Source: Flavobacteriaceae bacterium UBA5544
GTDB taxonomy: Bacteria > Bacteroidota > Bacteroidia > Flavobacteriales > Flavobacteriaceae
Direction of reading: 5' to 3'
Assembly (NCBI GenBank): GCA_002426755.1
Contig: DINI01000035.1
Span: 50,585-81,811, forward strand
DNA length: 31,227 nt
A model generated the notes under the pieces. That model was not told where the DNA came from. It saw only the letters and a program-made list of their open reading frames with translations, and ran no database searches. A program made the translations under genes and the position numbers. Shown here piece by piece: positions 30,973 to 31,227 of the stretch. How positions within the stretch are numbered: the first letter of the stretch is position 1; each line of letters opens with the position of its first letter.

Positions 30973-31055
30973 TGGGAATTAAAGGATTCGAACCTATTCA
31001 GTATAACACAACTGTTTTACAGACAGTTTCAGCTCTCCAACGCTGACGAATTCCC
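30973..31055 (-). tRNA. tRNA-like unit 1, Tyr(GUA) anticodon
   Basis: The first unit in the array, 83 nt. Acceptor GGGAATT/AATTCCC, D arm TCAGC-GTTGGAGA-GCTGA, anticodon stem ACTGT/ACAGT with loop CTGTAAA (GUA, A37), a 13-nt variable region as expected for class II tRNA-Tyr, T arm ATAGG-TTCGAAT-CCTTT with one mismatch, discriminator A. Positions 8-9 are CG instead of the usual U-purine. No CCA is encoded. Confidence 0.72.
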
Positions 31056-31062
31056 AATAAAT

Positions 31063-31088
31063 CGGAAAACTCTCATTTGCCGATTTTT
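31063..31088. other. Hairpin between the partial gene and the tRNA-like array
   Basis: AATCGG pairs with CCGATT over a 14-nt loop. A T run follows only on the plus strand, where no gene would need it. In the direction of the upstream gene there is no T run, so it should not stop transcription entering the array. Confidence 0.45.
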
Positions 31089-31227
31089 TTACAACAAATT
31101 ATTCAATCGGTTGCGAAGCCAGTTTTTATCTGTTTTTACGGCTTCTTCCTTTTGAACAGCTTCTGTTTCACAAGCTTTGTTGTTTTTGGCCTGTCTTTTT
31201 TTGACCACTCGTGAAATGACCTCGTCC
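31089..31227 (-). CDS. C-terminal end of an unidentified gene
   Basis: An open minus-strand frame enters from the right edge and ends with TAA at 31089-31091. The 45 visible residues (DEVISRVVKKRQAKNNKACE, then TEAVQKEEAVKTDKNWLRNR and LNNLL) are highly charged and end in a short amphipathic helix. I do not recognise the family. It stops 33 nt before tRNA-like unit 1 with no terminator in its own direction, so it is probably the first gene of the array-slipin-rtcB transcript. Its identity is decisive for the interpretation of this locus; Ro60/TROVE would be expected in some RtcB loci, but nothing here demonstrates that. Confidence 0.6.
   Translation of the reverse strand, partial: DEVISRVVKKRQAKNNKACETEAVQKEEAVKTDKNWLRNRLNNLL

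Noticed and set aside
30251..31055. CRISPR array
   Set aside because: The periodicity of about 78 nt comes from cloverleaf folds. The units are not identical in sequence and there are no cas genes.
31089..31227. Calling the partial gene a Ro60/TROVE protein from its position next to a tRNA-like RNA and rtcB
   Set aside because: The 45 visible residues show no TROVE or vWA signature; position alone is not enough.

Overview
The window looks like a chromosomal segment of a marine-type Flavobacteriaceae (phylum Bacteroidota). The DNA is AT-rich. Many genes start 13 to 30 nt downstream of a TAnnTTTG box, the -7 element of the Bacteroidota housekeeping sigma factor. Shine-Dalgarno sequences are mostly absent. 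The gene content (Y_Y_Y/propeller sensor kinase, LytTR regulator, S66 peptidase next to metG, NlpE-META lipoprotein) fits this group. No transposase, integrase, phage gene or CRISPR array was seen.

Layout. 1-2860: start of NADP-type glutamate dehydrogenase (minus, runs off the window), a secreted barrel-like protein, and cystathionine gamma-synthase. 3001-7233: DUF3298-type lipoprotein, a DinB-like/CPA1 antiporter pair, an ArsC-like/EamA pair and a hotdog thioesterase. 7364-9777: YicC, gmk, nadD as a tightly overlapping operon, then YraN. 9866-12012: a membrane-spanning winged-helix regulator divergent from YceI and a secreted unknown, with tandem direct repeats between them. 12025-16773: LdcA, metG, NlpE-META lipoprotein and a membrane protein. 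16782-20581: MORN-repeat protein divergent from Tex. 20586-24955: LytTR response regulator, its propeller sensor kinase, and a secreted unknown. 25079-27096: CaCA Ca/Na antiporter and two small unknown proteins.

27199-31227, all on the minus strand, is the unusual part. Read in the direction of transcription it holds the 3' end of an unidentified gene, an array of nine tRNA-like units, a leader of about 430 nt with hairpins, a slipin (SPFH/Band-7) gene, a dispersed-repeat-like element, and an RtcB RNA ligase gene closed by a terminator. The first six tRNA-like units are separated by only 5-6 nt. Readable anticodons are Tyr(GUA), Asp(GUC), Glu(UUC), Lys(UUU), probably Gln(UUG), Phe(GAA), two unreadable, and a second Lys(UUU). 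Several break rules that translating tRNAs obey: pyrimidine at position 37, no GG in the D loop, a 6-nt anticodon loop, no acceptor stem of their own. RtcB seals the 2',3'-cyclic-phosphate and 5'-OH ends left by anticodon nucleases, and many of these anticodons belong to known targets of such nucleases. My working hypothesis is an RNA damage-sensing, decoy or repair locus in which the tRNA-like transcript is a substrate, bait or regulator for RtcB and slipin. The array and its position are seen in the sequence; the function is inference.

The rest of the window is mostly ordinary housekeeping and envelope functions. The main secondary points of interest are the membrane-spanning transcription factor with its candidate operator and a few unassigned secreted or anchored proteins.
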